Part shown: piece by piece, positions 63,070-64,000 of the stretch
Layout of the letters: the number at the start of each line of letters is the position of its first letter
How positions within the stretch are numbered: position 1 is the first letter of the stretch
From: Roseinatronobacter monicus
GTDB lineage: Bacteria; Pseudomonadota; Alphaproteobacteria; Rhodobacterales; Rhodobacteraceae
Assembly (NCBI RefSeq): GCF_006716865.1
Contig: NZ_VFPT01000001.1
Coordinates: 268,001 to 332,000, forward strand
Reading direction: 5' to 3'
DNA: 64,000 bases
Program-made: the position numbers and the translations under genes
The notes under the pieces: model-generated
Databases searched by the model: none
What the model was told of the DNA's origin: nothing
What the model saw: only the letters and a program-made list of their open reading frames with translations

Positions 63070-63206
63070 GGCCATCGCATATTCAGGGGATCGCAAGCCG
63101 CTGCCGCCCTTTTCCTGCGCGCGTCGATGCGTGCAATGTTGACTTTCGGCATGGTGTTCCCGTAGCTGGCACTGACGCGAACTGGTCGCGAAAGGACCCT
63201 TTCACC

Positions 63207-64000
63207 GTGATACCGCAAGCCAAACCCAGCGCGACGCAAGGCAAGACTATTGCCGATGGCAAGACGGTGCTTTGCGCCGAAGCGGATGCATTGCGCACGA
63301 TGGCCGATGCGTTGGACACGCGTTTTGCGGATGCTGTGCTGACAATTCTTGAAACCAAAGGGCGGCTTGTGGTGGCAGGGATCGGGAAATCCGGCCATGT
63401 CGGGCGCAAGATCGCGGCGACCTTCGCCTCTACCGGAACGCCGTCTTATTTCGTCCATGCCGCCGAGGCCAGTCATGGCGACATGGGCATGATCGTGGGC
63501 GATGACGCTTGCCTGCTGCTGTCCAAATCCGGCGAGACGACAGAGCTGAGCGACCTGATTTCCTACACACGGCGCTTTGGTATTCAGTTGATCTCGATCA
63601 CTGGAAACGCTGACAGCACGCTTGCGCAAAAATCCGACGTGGCGCTGATCCTGCCCGATGTGCCCGAAGTCTGTGCCATAGGTCTTGCACCCACCACCTC
63701 GACCACGCTGAGCCTTGCGCTGGGCGATGCGCTGGCTGTGGCCGTGATGAAACAACGCGGGTTCGAGCCAGAGAGCTTTCATCTGTTTCATCCGGGCGGC
63801 AAGCTGGGCGCGCAATTCCAGCGGGTTGGCGAGTTGATGTATAAGGGCGATGGCTTGCCCCTTGTGACCGAAGATGAGCCGATGTCCTCGGTGCTGATGC
63901 GCATGACAGGCACAGGTTACGGCGTGGCCATTGTTGCGCGCGACCGCATCCTGAGCGGGATCATCACCGACGGCGATTTGCGGCGCAACATGGACGGGCT
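63207..64000 (+). CDS. kdsD: arabinose-5-phosphate isomerase KdsD/KpsF (cut by window edge)
   Basis: First step of Kdo synthesis, converting ribulose-5-phosphate to arabinose-5-phosphate. A SIS domain is visible (VVAGIGKSGHVGRKIAATFASTGTPSYFVHAAEASHGD, LLLSKSGETTEL), then GFEPESFHLFHPGGKLGAQ, and the first CBS domain ends the window (GIITDGDLRR). It starts at a GTG (63207) with AAAGGA upstream; 264 of the usual 320 or so codons are inside the window. It suggests LPS core or capsule synthesis. Confidence 0.93.
   Translation, partial: MIPQAKPSATQGKTIADGKTVLCAEADALRTMADALDTRFADAVLTILETKGRLVVAGIGKSGHVGRKIAATFASTGTPSYFVHAAEASHGDMGMIVGDDACLLLSKSGETTELSDLISYTRRFGIQLISITGNADSTLAQKSDVALILPDVPEVCAIGLAPTTSTTLSLALGDALAVAVMKQRGFEPESFHLFHPGGKLGAQFQRVGELMYKGDGLPLVTEDEPMSSVLMRMTGTGYGVAIVARDRILSGIITDGDLRRNMDG

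Noticed and set aside
1..64000. CRISPR arrays, tRNA or rRNA genes
   Set aside because: No regularly spaced repeats and no tRNA T-loop or rRNA-like segments were seen by eye; a covariance-model scan was not possible.

Overview
The window looks like the chromosome of an alphaproteobacterium of the Rhodobacteraceae (Rhodobacterales). This is inferred from GC-rich, GCG-heavy codon use, GTG/TTG starts, several tripartite tricarboxylate (TTT) and TRAP uptake systems, small DUF1289 and HemP-like proteins, and an intergenic repeat of a type I recall from this family. A genus cannot be fixed from the sequence alone. About 62 protein genes are supported. I saw no rRNA, tRNA, CRISPR array, prophage or replication origin. 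The only mobile element is one intact IS630-family insertion sequence.

Layout. 1-2754: glycerol catabolism, with the glpK 5' end, glpD and a divergent DeoR-type glpR sharing a GlpR-like operator. 2801-7088: a small membrane protein, then a TTT importer with two tandem solute-binding proteins. 7211-9410: an NAD-dependent epimerase and a zinc-ribbon/transglutaminase pair. 9425-12835: molybdate importer modABC with a translationally coupled TauE/SafE permease. 13123-17586: gamma-glutamyltransferase, homocysteine S-methyltransferase, an unknown gene, Dps, DUF1289 and HemP. 17807-24030: the sn-glycerol-3-phosphate importer ugpBAEC with a glycerophosphodiesterase, facing a LysR regulator. 24214-27085: manC-manB for GDP-mannose. 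27318-31261: a second TTT importer with a 2-hydroxyacid dehydrogenase. 31394-35720: an RND efflux pair. 35731-38806: a DUF418 membrane protein and a membrane-anchored alpha/beta hydrolase. 39082-41669: pabB-pabC, DUF2805 and a PNPOx-like flavoprotein. 41753-48635: an eight-gene Mrp-like cation/proton antiporter operon. 48737-51344: a YciE/YciF-like protein and a BCCT transporter. 51442-60289: a probable catabolic operon (N-formylglutamate amidohydrolase family, TRAP transporter, glutamine-synthetase-like ligase, aldehyde and alcohol dehydrogenases) facing an RpiR regulator. 60666-61808: the IS630 element. 61960-64000: a WecA/MraY-like glycan transferase and the start of kdsD.

Functional links. 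The glp and ugp/GDPD loci together would take up glycerophosphodiesters or glycerol-3-phosphate and feed them to GlpD. Four binding-protein-dependent carboxylate, TRAP or ABC systems suggest a scavenging heterotroph. The Mrp-like complex, BCCT carrier and Dps point to ionic, osmotic and oxidative stress tolerance. The most interesting region is the 51-60 kb cluster, which has the parts for a gamma-glutamylation route for an imported amine or amino alcohol. Also notable are the three-pump Mrp-like operon, the TauE/SafE gene inside mod, hairpins placed just after binding-protein genes, and a 14-bp inverted repeat at the pabB start.
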